Shown here one piece after another: positions 54,377 to 64,000 of a stretch of DNA of 64,000 nt. Below the pieces are notes generated by a model. That model did no database searches. It was given only the letters and a program-made list of their open reading frames with translations, and was not told where the DNA came from. Source of the DNA: Planotetraspora sp. A-T 1434 (GTDB taxonomy: Bacteria > Actinomycetota > Actinomycetes > Streptosporangiales > Streptosporangiaceae); contig NZ_JAOEGB010000006.1 in NCBI RefSeq assembly GCF_025420585.1, positions 232,661 through 296,660 on the forward strand. The letters run 5' to 3'. Each line of letters begins with the position of its first letter. The first letter of the stretch is position 1. The position numbers and the translations under genes are program-made.

Positions 54377-55015
54377 CTAGCTAGGTGAACGTCGCATCAA
54401 GGTTATCAGCCGATGGCACACGTCCTTGACGGATGTGTTGACCAGGGTGAGGTCGAACTCCTTCTCGGCGGCCATCTCGACCCGCCCGGCCTCCAGCCGG
54501 CGGGCGATGACCTCGGGGGGCTCGGTGCCCCGGCCGCGCAGCCGCCGCTCCAGTTCCTCCCAGCTCGGCGGGGCCAGGAAGACGAGCAGGGCCTCGGGCA
54601 TGCTGCACCGGACCTGCCGCGCGCCCTGGAGGTCGATCTCCAGCAGCGTCGGCACACCGGCCGCGAGCCGTTCCAGCACGGGGGCGCGGGGCGTCCCGTA
54701 CCGGTTGCCGGCGAACTCGGCCCACTCCAGGAGCTCTCCTGAGGCGGCCAGCCGTTCGAACTCGGCGTCGTCGGTGAAGTAGTACTCCACGCCGTGCGTC
54801 TCACCCGGACGGGGTTTCCGGGTTGTCACCGAGACCGACAGCCACACCTCGGGGTGTGACCGCCGGAGCTCGGCGACGACCGTGGACTTCCCGACACCAG
54901 ACGGGCCGGAGAGGACCGTCAGGCGCCGGTTCTGGGGCATGGAGTCACCGCCACGTGTCCCGGACCCGCTGGAAGCGGCTGCCTCGTGGGCCCGATCCGT
55001 AGCGGACCAGGACAT
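54377..55015 (-). CDS. gmk: Guanylate kinase
   Basis: About 212 residues. [43 protein letters not shown] is the P-loop and GMP-binding region; [30 protein letters not shown] and [10 protein letters not shown] follow. It phosphorylates GMP to GDP. ATG 55015 is used because GGAG lies 8 bases upstream; GTG 55024 and ATG 54940 ([10 protein letters not shown]) are alternatives, and the first 25 residues are poorly conserved. It follows mihF. Confidence 0.95.
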   Translation of the reverse strand: MSWSATDRAHEAAASSGSGTRGGDSMPQNRRLTVLSGPSGVGKSTVVAELRRSHPEVWLSVSVTTRKPRPGETHGVEYYFTDDAEFERLAASGELLEWAEFAGNRYGTPRAPVLERLAAGVPTLLEIDLQGARQVRCSMPEALLVFLAPPSWEELERRLRGRGTEPPEVIARRLEAGRVEMAAEKEFDLTLVNTSVKDVCHRLITLMRRSPS

Positions 55016-55062
55016 GTCGGTCACTCCGTACCCCCGTGATACTTGCTCGTGCGAAGCCGAGA

Positions 55063-55386
55063 TCAGCTCTCGGCACCGCCGAACTCGCGCTCCAAGGACG
55101 CGCGCTGGTTGGCACCGAGACCCCGCACACGGCGGGACTCGGCGATACCCAGGCGCTCCATGAGCTGCTTGGCGCGGACCTTGCCGACGCCAGGGAGCGA
55201 CTCCAGCAGAGCCGAGACCTTCATCTTGCCGATGACGTCGTCGGTCTGCCCATCCTTCAGCACCTCAGCCAGAGAAACCGCGCCGTGCTTGAGCCGGTTC
55301 TTGACCTCGGCACGCTCTTTACGTGCCTTGGCAGCCTTCTCAAGAGCTGCGGCGCGCTGCTCGGGGGTTAGGGGAGGAAGAGCCAC
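55063..55386 (-). CDS. mihF: Actinobacterial integration host factor MihF
   Basis: A 107-residue nucleoid protein of the mIHF/sIHF type, unrelated to HU-like [37 protein letters not shown] is the long N-terminal helix and [34 protein letters not shown] the helix-two-turns-helix DNA-binding part. It bends and supercoils DNA and is usually essential. GTG 55386 has GAGGTGA upstream. It lies between pyrF and gmk as in relatives; a separate promoter is likely (55494-55524). Confidence 0.97.
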   Translation of the reverse strand: MALPPLTPEQRAAALEKAAKARKERAEVKNRLKHGAVSLAEVLKDGQTDDVIGKMKVSALLESLPGVGKVRAKQLMERLGIAESRRVRGLGANQRASLEREFGGAES

Positions 55387-55493
55387 GCCGGGTCACCTCG
55401 AATTTCTGTCGATGTACTCGGACGGGAGGGGAAACTAGCTGGTCCATGCCCCATCAGGCAACGTCAAGACCTGTTTCTGTGCCCATAAAATTG

Positions 55494-55524
55494 ATTCTAC
55501 TACTTCCAGTAATGGAAAAGTCAC
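55494..55524 (-). promoter_or_regulatory. Candidate mihF promoter with TTCCA/TGGAA dyad
   Basis: On the minus strand TAGAAT (55499-55494) matches a -10 hexamer, with GTGACT (55524-55519) 19 bp upstream as a weak -35. A 5+4+5 palindrome TTCCAGTAATGGAA (55504-55517) fills the spacer, a position suited to an operator. The surrounding 100 bp are clearly AT-richer than the rest of the window. Transcript leader would be about 100 bases. Confidence 0.5.
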
Positions 55525-55602
55525 GCTTTGTCTATGAAAACCGCTCCATCAGCCATCTAACCGAGCGGCACTCGGAGTCCCCCATTCGCCCCCGATTCGC
55601 GC

Positions 55603-56304
55603 TCAGGTGAGGCTCACTCGGCGGAGAGCGGCGGCTATCCCGGCGGCGGCCGCGCCGGGGTCGGCGGACCCCGTGATCGGCCGGCCGATGACCAGAAGAT
55701 CGGCCCCGTGGCTCAGGGCGTCCTCGGGAGTCGCTACTCTTGCTTGATCCTGAGTGTCGGCGCCGGCGGGCCGCACGCCCGGGGTGATGAGCGTGATGCC
55801 GGGGCCGACCTCTGCCCGCACGGCGGCGACCTCGCGCGGCGAGCAGACCAGAGCCTGGGCTCCGGCGCCCACGGCGAGAGCGGCCATCCGGCGCGCGGCG
55901 TCGCCCGGGGGGCCCTGGATGCCGATGGCGGCCAGATCGGCCTCCGAGAGCGACGTGAGAAGCGTCACGGCGGCGATCTGGGTGTTGGGGGCCGCCTCCA
56001 CGGCCGCCCGGATCATCGCCGGCCCACCGGCCGCGTGGACGGTCAGGATGGCCGGCTTCAGCCGGGAGACGGCACGAGCGGCCGCCGCCACGGTGTTGGG
56101 GATGTCATGGAGCTTTAGGTCCAGGAAGACGTGCACACCGCTCGCGCCGCGCACCGACGCGATCACGTCGGGACCGTAGCGGAGATAGAGCTCCAGCCCC
56201 ACCTTCACGGTGGAGACGTGGGGCGTCACCAGGCTCGCCCAGCGGGCAGCCGTCTCCAGTTCGGGCGCGTCCAAGGCCACGGCGATGGGAGCGGGCGTCG
56301 TCAC
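55603..56304 (-). CDS. pyrF: Orotidine-5'-phosphate decarboxylase
   Basis: A 233-residue TIM-barrel enzyme for the last step to UMP. IAVALDAPELETAARWASLV opens the barrel, VKVGLELYLRYGP follows, and VFLDLKLHDIPNTVAAAARAV contains the catalytic Lys-Asp motif (DLKLHD). VTPGVRP-type ITPGVRPAGADTQDQARVATPEDAL and LVIGRPITG are near the end. GTG 56304 overlaps the pyrD stop (GTGA) and has GGAGGAGAG upstream. Terminal gene of the visible pyr operon. Confidence 0.97.
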   Translation of the reverse strand: MTTPAPIAVALDAPELETAARWASLVTPHVSTVKVGLELYLRYGPDVIASVRGASGVHVFLDLKLHDIPNTVAAAARAVSRLKPAILTVHAAGGPAMIRAAVEAAPNTQIAAVTLLTSLSEADLAAIGIQGPPGDAARRMAALAVGAGAQALVCSPREVAAVRAEVGPGITLITPGVRPAGADTQDQARVATPEDALSHGADLLVIGRPITGSADPGAAAAGIAAALRRVSLT

Positions 56305-57275
56305 AGGGAACTCTCCTCCAGATCGGTTCTGTTGCGGGGCGCGGACCCCGGGGGACGGTGGGCGAGCCCTACGGCGTCGGCCAGGCGGTCGAAACCGCGC
56401 TCCTGGAGAAGCTCCTCGAGCTCCCTGAGGATGCGCGGGCAGGCGTACGGGTCGTGGAACAGGGCGGTGCCCACGGCGACGGCGCAGGCGCCGGCCAGGA
56501 TGAGCTCCAGCGCGTCCCTGCCGGTCGTCACGCCGCCCATGCCGACGATCGGAACCCCCGGGAGGGCCGCGTGAACCTGCCAGACGCAGCGGACCGCCAG
56601 GGGCCGTACGGCGGGGCCGGAAAGGCCGCCGGTCCCCGCCGCGAGCGAGGGCCGCATGGTGTCCACGTCGATGCTCATGCCGACCGGCGTGTTGATCATC
56701 GCAAGGGCGTCGGCGCCGCCGTCGACGCACGAGCGCGCGACCGCGACGATGTCGGCGACGTCGGGGGAAAGCTTGGCGATCACCGGAACGTCGTACCGCG
56801 TCGCCGCGCGCACCGACGCCACGACCTCGGCGGCCGCCGAGCCGTCCCGGGCGAAGACCCTGCCGCGGTCCTCGACGTTCGGGCAGGACAGGTTGATCTC
56901 GACGGCGGCCACCCCCGGCGCGTCGGCGAGCCGCCGGGCGAGCGCGGTGTACTCCGCGACCGTGCCGCCGCCGATGGAGACCACGGTCCGCGCGCCCCGC
57001 TCGGCCAGCCAGGGCAGCTCCTGCTCCAGGAACGCGTCGACGCCGGGGCCCTGGAGGCCCACGGCGTTCAGCAGCCCCGACGGCGTCTCGGCCATCCGGG
57101 GCGTCGGCCGTCCGGCCCGGGGAGCCATGGTGATCGACCGGGTGACGAACGCGCCGAGCCGCATGACGTCGTAGAACTGCGCCAGCTCGCGACCGGTCCC
57201 CCCGCATCCGGAGGCCGTCATGACCGGGTTGGGCAGCTCGACATGGGCGAGGTAGCTCCGCAGGTCAGCCGCTAT
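56301..57275 (-). CDS. pyrD: Dihydroorotate dehydrogenase, class 1B catalytic subunit, with abnormal start
   Basis: A flavoprotein oxidising dihydroorotate to orotate, with PyrK as electron-transfer partner. VEINLSCPNVEDRGRVFARD, VIAKLSPDVADIVAVARSCVDGGADALAMINTP and GVPIVGMGGVTTGRDALELILAGA are family blocks. The conserved N-terminal string ADLRSYLAHVELPNPVMTASG is in frame upstream of the first ATG (57221), and the first codon before it with a ribosome site (GAGGTGAG, 9 bases) is ATA at 57275. ATA initiation, CTG at 57263, or a sequence error are possible; the ATG start would cut the conserved region. The span given assumes ATA. Confidence 0.85.
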   Translation of the reverse strand: MAADLRSYLAHVELPNPVMTASGCGGTGRELAQFYDVMRLGAFVTRSITMAPRAGRPTPRMAETPSGLLNAVGLQGPGVDAFLEQELPWLAERGARTVVSIGGGTVAEYTALARRLADAPGVAAVEINLSCPNVEDRGRVFARDGSAAAEVVASVRAATRYDVPVIAKLSPDVADIVAVARSCVDGGADALAMINTPVGMSIDVDTMRPSLAAGTGGLSGPAVRPLAVRCVWQVHAALPGVPIVGMGGVTTGRDALELILAGACAVAVGTALFHDPYACPRILRELEELLQERGFDRLADAVGLAHRPPGSAPRNRTDLEESSL

Positions 57276-57316
57276 GGCCGCTCACCTCGCCCCGCCCTGT
57301 GCGCCGGGGGCCCCGC

Positions 57317-58174
57317 TCAGGCATGCCGTCCTCCGGGAGCGCCGAGCGCGTCGAACGGGATCGTTCCGACGTCGTCGAACCGGACGCGCTCCCCCCGGAA
57401 GACCGGGCCGTCCGTGCACGCCCGGACCATCCGGGTCACCCCGTCATCACCGATCACCGGCACGACGCATGTCATGCACACGCCGATGCCGCAGGCCATG
57501 CGCTCCTCCACGGCGACCTGGACCGGGATGTCGAACTCGGCGGCCACGGCCGTCACCCCGCGCAGCATGTCCATGGGCCCGCACGCGTAGACCACGTCGG
57601 CCCTCGCGTCGGCGATCACGCCGGGCAGCACGTCGGTCACCCGGCCGCGCATGCCGAGCGAGCCGTCCTCGGTGGTGAGCGTGGTGGTCTCGCCCATCCG
57701 GCGGGCCCGGAGCGCGCCGAACACCCGGTCGGCGCCGGCCGCGCCGAGGACGAAGTCGATCCGGCAGCCGCGCTGCTGGAGGGCGTCGCCCAGCGAGAAA
57801 AGCGACGCCGAGCCGTACTCGCCGCCGACGAGCACGCAGGTGCAGGGGTCGCGGGGCAGCGGGAACGGCCGGCCGAGCGGGCCGACCAGGTCCAGCGTGT
57901 CGCGCGCCCGCAGGTCGGCCAGCCAGGCCGTTCCCGCGCCGCGCACGGTGAAGACCAGCTCCACCGTGCCACCATAGTCCGGCTTGACGTCGTGGATGGC
58001 GAAGGCCCGCCGGGTCAGCATCGAGGTGGTCGGGCCGCCGACGGCGACCGTGACGAAGTGGCCGGGGCGGTACCGGTCGGCGATGCCCGGCGCGACCACC
58101 GTCAGCGCATGGTAGGCGTCAACCCGGCGCGTCGTCAGCACCGTGCCCGTCACCTGCACCGGACTCCCGGCCAC
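57317..58174 (-). CDS. pyrK: Dihydroorotate dehydrogenase electron-transfer subunit PyrK
   Basis: A 285-residue ferredoxin-reductase-type protein passing electrons from dihydroorotate dehydrogenase to NAD. RRAFAIHDV is the FAD-binding motif after the beta-barrel, CVLVGGEYGSASLFSLGDAL begins the NAD-binding domain, and VEERMACGIGVCMTCVVPV with a later VRACTDGPVF provides four Cys for a 2Fe-2S cluster. GTG 58174. It lies between carB and pyrD; 41 bp separate pyrK and pyrD (measured to the ATA start). Confidence 0.95.
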   Translation of the reverse strand: MAGSPVQVTGTVLTTRRVDAYHALTVVAPGIADRYRPGHFVTVAVGGPTTSMLTRRAFAIHDVKPDYGGTVELVFTVRGAGTAWLADLRARDTLDLVGPLGRPFPLPRDPCTCVLVGGEYGSASLFSLGDALQQRGCRIDFVLGAAGADRVFGALRARRMGETTTLTTEDGSLGMRGRVTDVLPGVIADARADVVYACGPMDMLRGVTAVAAEFDIPVQVAVEERMACGIGVCMTCVVPVIGDDGVTRMVRACTDGPVFRGERVRFDDVGTIPFDALGAPGGRHA

Positions 58175-58215
58175 TCCCCTACTCCCTCAGCTGGTCGGCC
58201 CCGCTCGGTCCCCAG

Positions 58216-61200
58216 CTAATCCCTCAGCCTCCGCGCGTGCTCCTGGAGCGACCGTACGCCCACGTCGCCCCGGACGATGTGCTGGATGCCCTGAACGGCC
58301 GCCGCGAGGCCCTGCACGGTGGTGATGCAGGGGATGCCGCGCAGGACGGCGGCGGTGCGGATCTCGTACCCGTCCAGGCGGGGCCCGGACTGGCCGGGGC
58401 TGCCGAACGGGGTGTTCACGATGAGGTCCACCTCCCCGTCCAGGATCCGCCGCACGATCGTGGGCTCACCGCCGGGACCACTCCCGTCGCTGTGCTTGCG
58501 CACGATCTTGGCACGGACACCGTTACGGCGCAGCACCTCCGCCGTCCCCTCGGTCGCCAGAATCTCAAATCCCAGATCCGCCAGCGCCTTCACCGGGAAG
58601 ATCGCCGCCCGCTTGTCCTTGTTCGCCACCGACACGAACGCCCGCCCCTTGGTCGGCAACGGCCCATACGCCCCCGCCTGCGACTTGGCGTACGCGGTCC
58701 CGAAGAACTCGTCGATGCCCATCACCTCACCGGTCGAGCGCATCTCCGGCCCCAGCACGATGTCCACCCCCCGGAACCGGTTGAACGGCAGCACCGCCTC
58801 CTTGACCGCGATCGGCGCGTCCAACGGCAGCGTGCCGCCGTCCCCTGTCGCCGGGAGCATCCCCTCCGCGCGGAGTTCGGCGACGGTGGCGCCGAGCATG
58901 ACCCGGGCCGCGGCCTTGGCCAGCGGCACCGCGGTGGCCTTGGACACGAACGGCACCGTACGGCTCGCCCGCGGATTGGCCTCCAGAACGTAGAGCACCC
59001 CGGCGGCCATCGCGTACTGCACGTTCAGCAGCCCGCGCACCCCGACCCCCCGGGCGATCGCCTCGGTCGCCGCGCGGATCCGCTTGATGTCGAAACTCCC
59101 GAGGGTGATCGGGGGCAGCGCGCAGGCCGAGTCACCCGAATGGATCCCGGCCTCCTCGATGTGCTCCATCACGCCGCCGAGGTAGAGCTCCTCGCCGTCG
59201 TACAGGGCGTCGACGTCGATCTCGATCGCGTCGTCGAGGAACTTGTCGATCAGCACCGGGTTGTCCGACGCCCGCACCGCCTTGGCCATGTACGTCTGGA
59301 GGGTGTCGTCGTCGTAGACGATGGCCATGCCCGCCCCGCCGAGCACGTAGGAGGGGCGGACCAGCACCGGATAGCCGATCTCCGCGGCGATCTCCTGCGC
59401 CCCGGCCACCGTCGTGGCGGTGCCGTGCTTCGGGGCGGGCAGGTTCGCCTCGGCCAGCACCCGCCCGAACGCGCCCCGCTCCTCGGCCAGATGAATCGAC
59501 TCCGGTGAGGTGCCGACCACCGGCACCCCCGCGTCCTTGAGCGCCTGCGCCAACCCCAGCGGCGTCTGCCCGCCGAGCTGCACGATCACCCCGACGACCG
59601 GGCCCGCGGCCTGCTCGGCGTGCACGACCTCCAGCACGTCCTCCAGCGTGAGCGGCTCGAAATACAGCCGGTCGGAGGTGTCGTAGTCGGTCGAGACCGT
59701 CTCGGGGTTGCAGTTGACCATGACCGTCTCGAACCCGGCCTTGGACAGCTCGAACGAGGCGTGTACACACGCGTAGTCGAACTCGATGCCCTGCCCGATC
59801 CGGTTCGGCCCACTGCCGAGGATGATCACCTTGGGGCGGTCCCCCGGGGGGACCTCGCTCTCCTCGTCATAGGTCGAATACAGGTACGGCGTGGCCGCGG
59901 CGAACTCCGCCGCGCACGTGTCCACGGTGTTGTACACCGGCCGCACCCCCAGATCGTGCCGGACCTGCCGCACGTGCGCTTCGGTGAGGGCGAGGATCTC
60001 CGCGATCTGCGCGTCGCTGAACCCATGCGTCTTCGCCCTGACCAGGGTCGCCTCGTCGAGGGTCGTGATGGAGTGGGCGACCTCGTCGATCGCGAACAGC
60101 TGATCCACGAACCACGGGTCGATCGACGTCGCCTCGACAAGCTGCTGCGGGGTGGCGCCGGCGCGGATGGCCTGCTGCATCGTGCGCAGCCGCCCGTCAT
60201 GCGGCGTCCGGCACGCCTCCAGCAGGTCCTCTAACGCACCGTGCTCGCCGATCCAGGAGAAGGACGATCCCTTCTTCTCCATCGACCGCAGCGCCTTCTG
60301 CAGCGCCTCGGGGAACGACCGCCCGATCGCCATCGCCTCACCGACCGACTTCATATGGGTCGTCAGCGTCTGATCGGCCCCCGCGAACTTCTCGAACGCG
60401 AACCGCGGCACCTTGACGACGATGTAGTCCAGGGACGGCTCGAACGACGCCGGCGTCTCCTTGGTGATGTCGTTGGGCACCTCATCGAGGGTGTAGCCGA
60501 TGGCCAGCTTCGCGGCGATCTTGGCGATCGGGAACCCCGTCGCCTTGGACGCCAGCGCCGACGACCGCGACACCCGCGGGTTCATCTCGATCACGATCAT
60601 CCGCCCGGTGGCCGGGTCGATCGCGAACTGGATGTTGCACCCGCCGGTGTCCACCCCCACCTCACGGATCACCGCGATCGCCACGTCCCGCATGTTCTGA
60701 TACTCGCGGTCGGTCAGCGTCAACGCCGGCGCGACAGTCACACTGTCCCCCGTGTGCACGCCCATCGGGTCGATGTTCTCGATCGAGCACACGATGACGA
60801 CGTTGTCGGCCCGGTCCCGCATGACCTCCAGTTCGTACTCCTTCCACCCGAGGATCGACTCCTCCAGGAGCACCTCGGTGGTCGGAGAGGCGTCCAGGCC
60901 CGCCCCGGCGATGCGCCGCAGCTCGCTATCGTCGTGGGCGAACCCCGAGCCCGCGCCGCCCATCGTGAACGACGGCCGCACCACCACCGGATACCCCAGC
61001 TCCCGCGCGGCGGCCAGGCACTCGTCCATGCTGTGGCAGATCACGCTGCGCGCCGACTCGGCGTTCAGCCCCCGCTCCGCGGCGACCTTCGCCACGATCT
61101 CCTTGAACCGCTCCCGGTTCTCCCCCGCCTGGATCGCGTCGAAGTTCGCTCCGATCAGCTCGACGCCGTACTTGTCCAGCACGCCGGCCTCATGCAGCGC

Positions 61201-61500
61201 GACCGCCGCGTTCAAGGCGGTCTGCCCGCCCAGCGTCGGCAGCAACGCGTCCGGCCGCTCCTTCGCGATGACCTTCTCGACCATCTCCGGCGTGATGGGC
61301 TCGACATAGGTCGCGTCGGCGAACTCCGGATCCGTCATGATCGTCGCCGGGTTGCTGTTCACCAGGATCACCCGGAACCCCTCGGCCCGCAGCACCCGGC
61401 ACGCCTGCGTGCCCGAGTAATCGAACTCGCACGCCTGCCCGATCACGATCGGCCCGGAACCGATCACCATGATCGACTCGATGTCCGTGCGCTTAGGCAC
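58216..61500 (-). CDS. carB: Carbamoyl-phosphate synthase large chain
   Basis: A 1094-residue enzyme with two homologous ATP-grasp halves. The first half starts [24 protein letters not shown] and holds the first ATP site; the second half begins [26 protein letters not shown] near residue 570. The C-terminal MGS-like allosteric domain (about 960-1094) shows [34 protein letters not shown]. Full length matches the family (1050-1120). GTG 61500 overlaps the carA TAA by 8 bp. Confidence 0.98.
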   Translation of the reverse strand: MPKRTDIESIMVIGSGPIVIGQACEFDYSGTQACRVLRAEGFRVILVNSNPATIMTDPEFADATYVEPITPEMVEKVIAKERPDALLPTLGGQTALNAAVALHEAGVLDKYGVELIGANFDAIQAGENRERFKEIVAKVAAERGLNAESARSVICHSMDECLAAARELGYPVVVRPSFTMGGAGSGFAHDDSELRRIAGAGLDASPTTEVLLEESILGWKEYELEVMRDRADNVVIVCSIENIDPMGVHTGDSVTVAPALTLTDREYQNMRDVAIAVIREVGVDTGGCNIQFAIDPATGRMIVIEMNPRVSRSSALASKATGFPIAKIAAKLAIGYTLDEVPNDITKETPASFEPSLDYIVVKVPRFAFEKFAGADQTLTTHMKSVGEAMAIGRSFPEALQKALRSMEKKGSSFSWIGEHGALEDLLEACRTPHDGRLRTMQQAIRAGATPQQLVEATSIDPWFVDQLFAIDEVAHSITTLDEATLVRAKTHGFSDAQIAEILALTEAHVRQVRHDLGVRPVYNTVDTCAAEFAAATPYLYSTYDEESEVPPGDRPKVIILGSGPNRIGQGIEFDYACVHASFELSKAGFETVMVNCNPETVSTDYDTSDRLYFEPLTLEDVLEVVHAEQAAGPVVGVIVQLGGQTPLGLAQALKDAGVPVVGTSPESIHLAEERGAFGRVLAEANLPAPKHGTATTVAGAQEIAAEIGYPVLVRPSYVLGGAGMAIVYDDDTLQTYMAKAVRASDNPVLIDKFLDDAIEIDVDALYDGEELYLGGVMEHIEEAGIHSGDSACALPPITLGSFDIKRIRAATEAIARGVGVRGLLNVQYAMAAGVLYVLEANPRASRTVPFVSKATAVPLAKAAARVMLGATVAELRAEGMLPATGDGGTLPLDAPIAVKEAVLPFNRFRGVDIVLGPEMRSTGEVMGIDEFFGTAYAKSQAGAYGPLPTKGRAFVSVANKDKRAAIFPVKALADLGFEILATEGTAEVLRRNGVRAKIVRKHSDGSGPGGEPTIVRRILDGEVDLIVNTPFGSPGQSGPRLDGYEIRTAAVLRGIPCITTVQGLAAAVQGIQHIVRGDVGVRSLQEHARRLRD

Positions 61501-62617
61501 CCTTCTCCCCCTTTGTGCGGTCCATCAGCTCACAGAACTCGTCGAACAGGTACGCCGCGTCGTGCGGGCCCGCCGCCGCCTCGGGGTGGTACTGCACGCT
61601 GAACGCCGGCCGGTCGAGCAGCCGCAGGCCCTCCACGCAGCCGTCGTTGAGGTTCACGTGGCTCACCTCGGCCCGGCCGTACGGCGTCTCGAAGGGCCCG
61701 TCGAGCGGGGCCTGCACGGCGAAGCCGTGGTTGTGCGCGGAGATCTCCACCTTGCCCGTGCGGCGGTCCTGGACGGGCTGGTTCACGCCGCGGTGGCCGT
61801 ACCGCAGCTTGTACGTCCCCAGCCCGAGCGCGCGGCCGAGGATCTGATTGCCGAAGCAGATGCCGAAGAACGGCGTGCCGGAGTCCAGGACCCCGCGCAG
61901 GGCGGCGACGGCGTAGTCCGCGGTGGCGGGGTCGCCGGGGCCGTTGGAGAAGAAGACGCCGTCCGGGCGGAGGGCGAGGACGTCGTCCGCCGTCGCGCTC
62001 GCAGGCAGCACATGGACCTCACAGCCCCGCTCCGCCAGCCGCTGCGGCGTCATCGCCTTGATGCCCAGGTCCACGGCCGCGACCGTGAACCGCTTGGTCC
62101 CGCGTGCCGCCACGACGTACGGCTCGGCCGTCGAGACCTCCTTGGCGAGGTCCGCCCCCTCCATGCCGGGCGAACGCCGTACCCGCTCGATCAACTCCTC
62201 CAACGGCGCCTGAGCCGCGCCGGAGAAGATCCCGGCACGCATGGCCCCCCGCTCACGCAGGTGCCGCGTCAGCGCCCGCGTCCCGCGCATCGCGATGCCG
62301 ACGACGCCCTGGTCGCGCAGGTAGTCGTCCAGGGTCTTGGTGGACCGCCAGTTGGAGGGGATCCGGGACGGCTCACGAACGACGTAGCCCGACACCCAGA
62401 CCCGGCCGGACTCGGGGTCCTCCTCGTTCACGCCGGTGTTCCCGATGTGCGGCGCGGTCATCGCGACGATCTGCCGGTGATACGACGGGTCGGTCAGCGT
62501 CTCCTGGTAGCCCGTCATGCCGGTGTTGAAGACCATCTCCCCGAAGGTCTCCCCCTCGGCGCCATAGGGCGTTCCCTCGAAGACGCGACCGTCCTCGAGC
62601 ACGAGCAGCGCTGTCAT
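61493..62617 (-). CDS. carA: Carbamoyl-phosphate synthase small chain (glutaminase)
   Basis: A 374-residue class I glutamine amidotransferase subunit that feeds ammonia to Car[45 protein letters not shown] is the N-terminal domain. [29 protein letters not shown] contains the nucleophile Cys, and [21 protein letters not shown] the His-Glu pair. ATG 62617 overlaps the pyrC stop (ATGA). Confidence 0.97.
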   Translation of the reverse strand: MTALLVLEDGRVFEGTPYGAEGETFGEMVFNTGMTGYQETLTDPSYHRQIVAMTAPHIGNTGVNEEDPESGRVWVSGYVVREPSRIPSNWRSTKTLDDYLRDQGVVGIAMRGTRALTRHLRERGAMRAGIFSGAAQAPLEELIERVRRSPGMEGADLAKEVSTAEPYVVAARGTKRFTVAAVDLGIKAMTPQRLAERGCEVHVLPASATADDVLALRPDGVFFSNGPGDPATADYAVAALRGVLDSGTPFFGICFGNQILGRALGLGTYKLRYGHRGVNQPVQDRRTGKVEISAHNHGFAVQAPLDGPFETPYGRAEVSHVNLNDGCVEGLRLLDRPAFSVQYHPEAAAGPHDAAYLFDEFCELMDRTKGEKGA

Positions 62618-63918
62618 ACGAGCTTCCCTTCAAGAACGGTCGGACGGCCGCGGAGGAACGTGGCGACGACGCGCCCGGGGAGCGTCATCCCCTCGTACGG
62701 CGTGTTGCGGCTCCGGGAGGCCATGGCCGTGGGGTCCACGAGCGACCGGACCGCCGGGTCGTAGAGCGTGATGTTGGCCGGGGCGCCCGGCTCGACGGGG
62801 CGGCCGTGGCCGGCCAGGCGGCCGATCCGCGCCGGGCGCAGCGACATGCGGTCGGCGACGCCGGCCCAGTCGAGCAGGCCGGTCTCGATCATGGCCTCCT
62901 GGACGACGGACAGCGCCGTCTCCAGGCCGATCATGCCCATGGCCGCCGCGCCCCACTCGGTCTCCTTGTCCTCGACCGGGTGGGGGGCGTGGTCGGTCGC
63001 GACGCAGTCGATCGTGCCGTCGGCCAGCGCCTCACGCAGCGCCCGCACGTCCTCCCGCGTCCGCAGCGGCGGGTTCACCTTGTAGATCGGGTTGTACGGC
63101 CCGACCGGCGAGCTCTCGGCGCAAGAGTCGGTGAGCAGCAGGTGGTGGGGGGTCACTTCGGCGGTGACGTCCCAGCCCTTCGACTTGGCCCAGCGGATGA
63201 TCTCCACCGAGCCCGCCGTCGAGACGTGGCAGACGTGCAGCCGGGAGCCGACGTGCGCGGCGAGCAGGCAGTCGCGGGCGATGATCGCCTCCTCGGCGAC
63301 GGCGGGCCAGCCGGTCAGGCCGAGCCTGCCGGACACCTCGCCCTCGTTGAGCTGGGCGCCCTCGGTCAGGCGCGGCTCCTGGGCATGCTGGGCCACGACC
63401 CCGTCGAACGCCTTGACGTACTCCAGCGCCCGCCGCATCAGCACGGCGTCGGAGACGCACTTGCCGTCGTCGGAGAAGACGCGGACGCGGGCGGCCGAGT
63501 CGGCCATCGCGCCAAGCTCGGCGAGCTGCCTGCCCTCCAGGCCGGAGGTGACCGCGCCGACCGGCTGGACGTCGCAGTAGCCGTGCTCCTGGCCGAGTCG
63601 CCAGACCTGCTCGACGACCCCGGCCGTGTCGGCGACCGGGGAGGTGTTGGCCATGGCGTGGACGGCGGTGAAGCCGCCACGGGCCGCCGCCTGGGTGCCG
63701 GTCTCGACGGTCTCGGCGTCCTCCCGGCCCGGCTCGCGCAGGTGGGTGTGCAGGTCCACGAGACCGGGCAGGGCGACCAGGCCGGCCGCGTCGACGGTCT
63801 GATCGGCCGTCGTGCCGCGGAGGTCGCCGACCTCGGCGACCAGGCCGTCCCTGATGAGGATGTCAGCGGGGTCGCCGCCGAGGATCGCGGCGCCCTTGAT
63901 GAGGATGGTCACGGTCAC
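62614..63918 (-). CDS. pyrC: Dihydroorotase
   Basis: A 434-residue amidohydrolase closing dihydroorotate. Metal ligands are visible in [57 protein letters not shown] and [18 protein letters not shown] (catalytic Asp-His). GTG 63918 has an excellent GGAGGT 5 bases upstream, and it overlaps a stop codon on the upstream side as GTGA. First complete gene of the pyr operon here; pyrB is expected just beyond the right edge. Confidence 0.97.
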   Translation of the reverse strand: MTVTILIKGAAILGGDPADILIRDGLVAEVGDLRGTTADQTVDAAGLVALPGLVDLHTHLREPGREDAETVETGTQAAARGGFTAVHAMANTSPVADTAGVVEQVWRLGQEHGYCDVQPVGAVTSGLEGRQLAELGAMADSAARVRVFSDDGKCVSDAVLMRRALEYVKAFDGVVAQHAQEPRLTEGAQLNEGEVSGRLGLTGWPAVAEEAIIARDCLLAAHVGSRLHVCHVSTAGSVEIIRWAKSKGWDVTAEVTPHHLLLTDSCAESSPVGPYNPIYKVNPPLRTREDVRALREALADGTIDCVATDHAPHPVEDKETEWGAAAMGMIGLETALSVVQEAMIETGLLDWAGVADRMSLRPARIGRLAGHGRPVEPGAPANITLYDPAVRSLVDPTAMASRSRNTPYEGMTLPGRVVATFLRGRPTVLEGKLV

Positions 63919-63986
63919 TCGGCACCTCCGACGGCGGGTTCGGGACGCATGTCACAGTCTCCGAGCAGCAGGTGTACGGCCCTCAC
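63915..63986 (-). CDS. Possible 23-residue ORF between pyrB end and pyrC
   Basis: GTG 63986 with GGAGGT 5 bases upstream reads MRAVHLLLGDCDMRPEPAVG then GAE and stops at TGA overlapping the pyrC GTG. It could be a small coupling or leader peptide, or a chance product of the 17-bp duplication. Nothing known resembles it. Confidence 0.25.
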   Translation of the reverse strand: MRAVHLLLGDCDMRPEPAVGGAE

Positions 63987-63999
63987 TCGGCACCTCCGA
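63915..63999 (-). repeat. Duplicated 17-bp ribosome-site/stop segment before pyrC
   Basis: TCGGAGGTGCCGAGTGA occurs at 63999-63983 and again at 63931-63915 on the minus strand, 68 bp apart. Each copy carries a GGAGGT ribosome site, a GTG and an overlapping TGA. The second GTG starts pyrC. The first GTG (63986) opens a 23-codon frame that ends at the second TGA. The first TGA may be the pyrB stop. Confidence 0.7.
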
Positions 64000-64000
64000 T

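Overview
The window comes from a high-GC actinomycete. The evidence is roughly 70 percent GC, heavy use of GTG and TTG starts, and actinobacterial marker genes: mihF, an F420-type LLM oxidoreductase, DUF3040, RibM, and a PriA without helicase motifs. Gene order (fmt-rsmB-rpe-ribD-ribE-ribBA-ribH; pyrC-carA-carB-pyrK-pyrD-pyrF-mihF-gmk-rpoZ-coaBC-metK-priA) is the usual actinobacterial backbone. The secreted glycoside hydrolases and general style suggest Streptosporangiales (Streptosporangium/Nonomuraea-like). That genus-level placement is inference.

Layout. 1-2.6 kb (minus): start of the dcw cluster, mraZ-rsmH-ftsL-ftsI, with ftsI cut by the window edge. 3.0-7.8 kb (plus): a divergent MoxR / DUF58 / TgpA-like transglutaminase operon. 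7.8-12.4 kb (minus): DUF3040, dinB, a methyltransferase, nusB, efp and an M24 peptidase. 12.4-18.6 kb: an accessory carbohydrate block with secreted GH9 and GH27 enzymes, a DHA2 efflux pump and a divergent TetR regulator. 18.7-23.6 kb (minus): an LLM oxidoreductase and CO-dehydrogenase/xanthine-dehydrogenase-type maturation genes (coxD-, coxE-, xdhC- and mobA-like) without their structural genes. 23.8-24.8 kb: HD-domain protein and DUF4031 protein. 24.9-28.6 kb (plus): ssuCBAD for alkanesulfonate use. 28.7-30.0 kb: secreted S37 tripeptidyl peptidase. 30.0-35.0 kb (minus): FMN riboswitch and ribD-ribE-ribM-ribBA-ribH plus a PH-domain protein. 35.5-41.5 kb (plus): an oligopeptide-type ABC importer. 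41.6-54.4 kb (mostly minus): rpe, rsmB, fmt, def, two paralogous unknown proteins, priA, metK, coaBC, rpoZ. 54.4-64 kb (minus): gmk, mihF and the pyrimidine operon pyrF-pyrD-pyrK-carB-carA-pyrC.

Coupling. Many neighbours overlap by ATGA or GTGA (ftsI/ftsL/rsmH, DUF58/tgpA, coxD/coxE, ssuB/A/D, ribE/M/BA/H, oppD/F, pyrC/carA, pyrD/pyrF), which points to translationally coupled operons.

Most unusual features. (1) Three dispersed elements of about 126-131 bp (18592-18722, 20374-20499, 30520-30648). Each has exactly three copies of the core GCATGATCAC spaced 52-53 bp apart and ends in a GGGAGGG(G) tract. The core supplies the stop codon of two genes. (2) Many short tandem duplications (12-22 bp units) sit at gene ends, in leaders or in tail codons. 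(3) Four GTGG boxes at exact 10-bp spacing overlie a plausible mraZ promoter. (4) pyrD apparently lacks a standard start codon for its conserved N-terminus and may start at ATA. (5) FtsI has a long cytoplasmic extension with collagen-like Gly-X-Y repeats. I saw no tRNA, rRNA, CRISPR array, transposase or phage gene.
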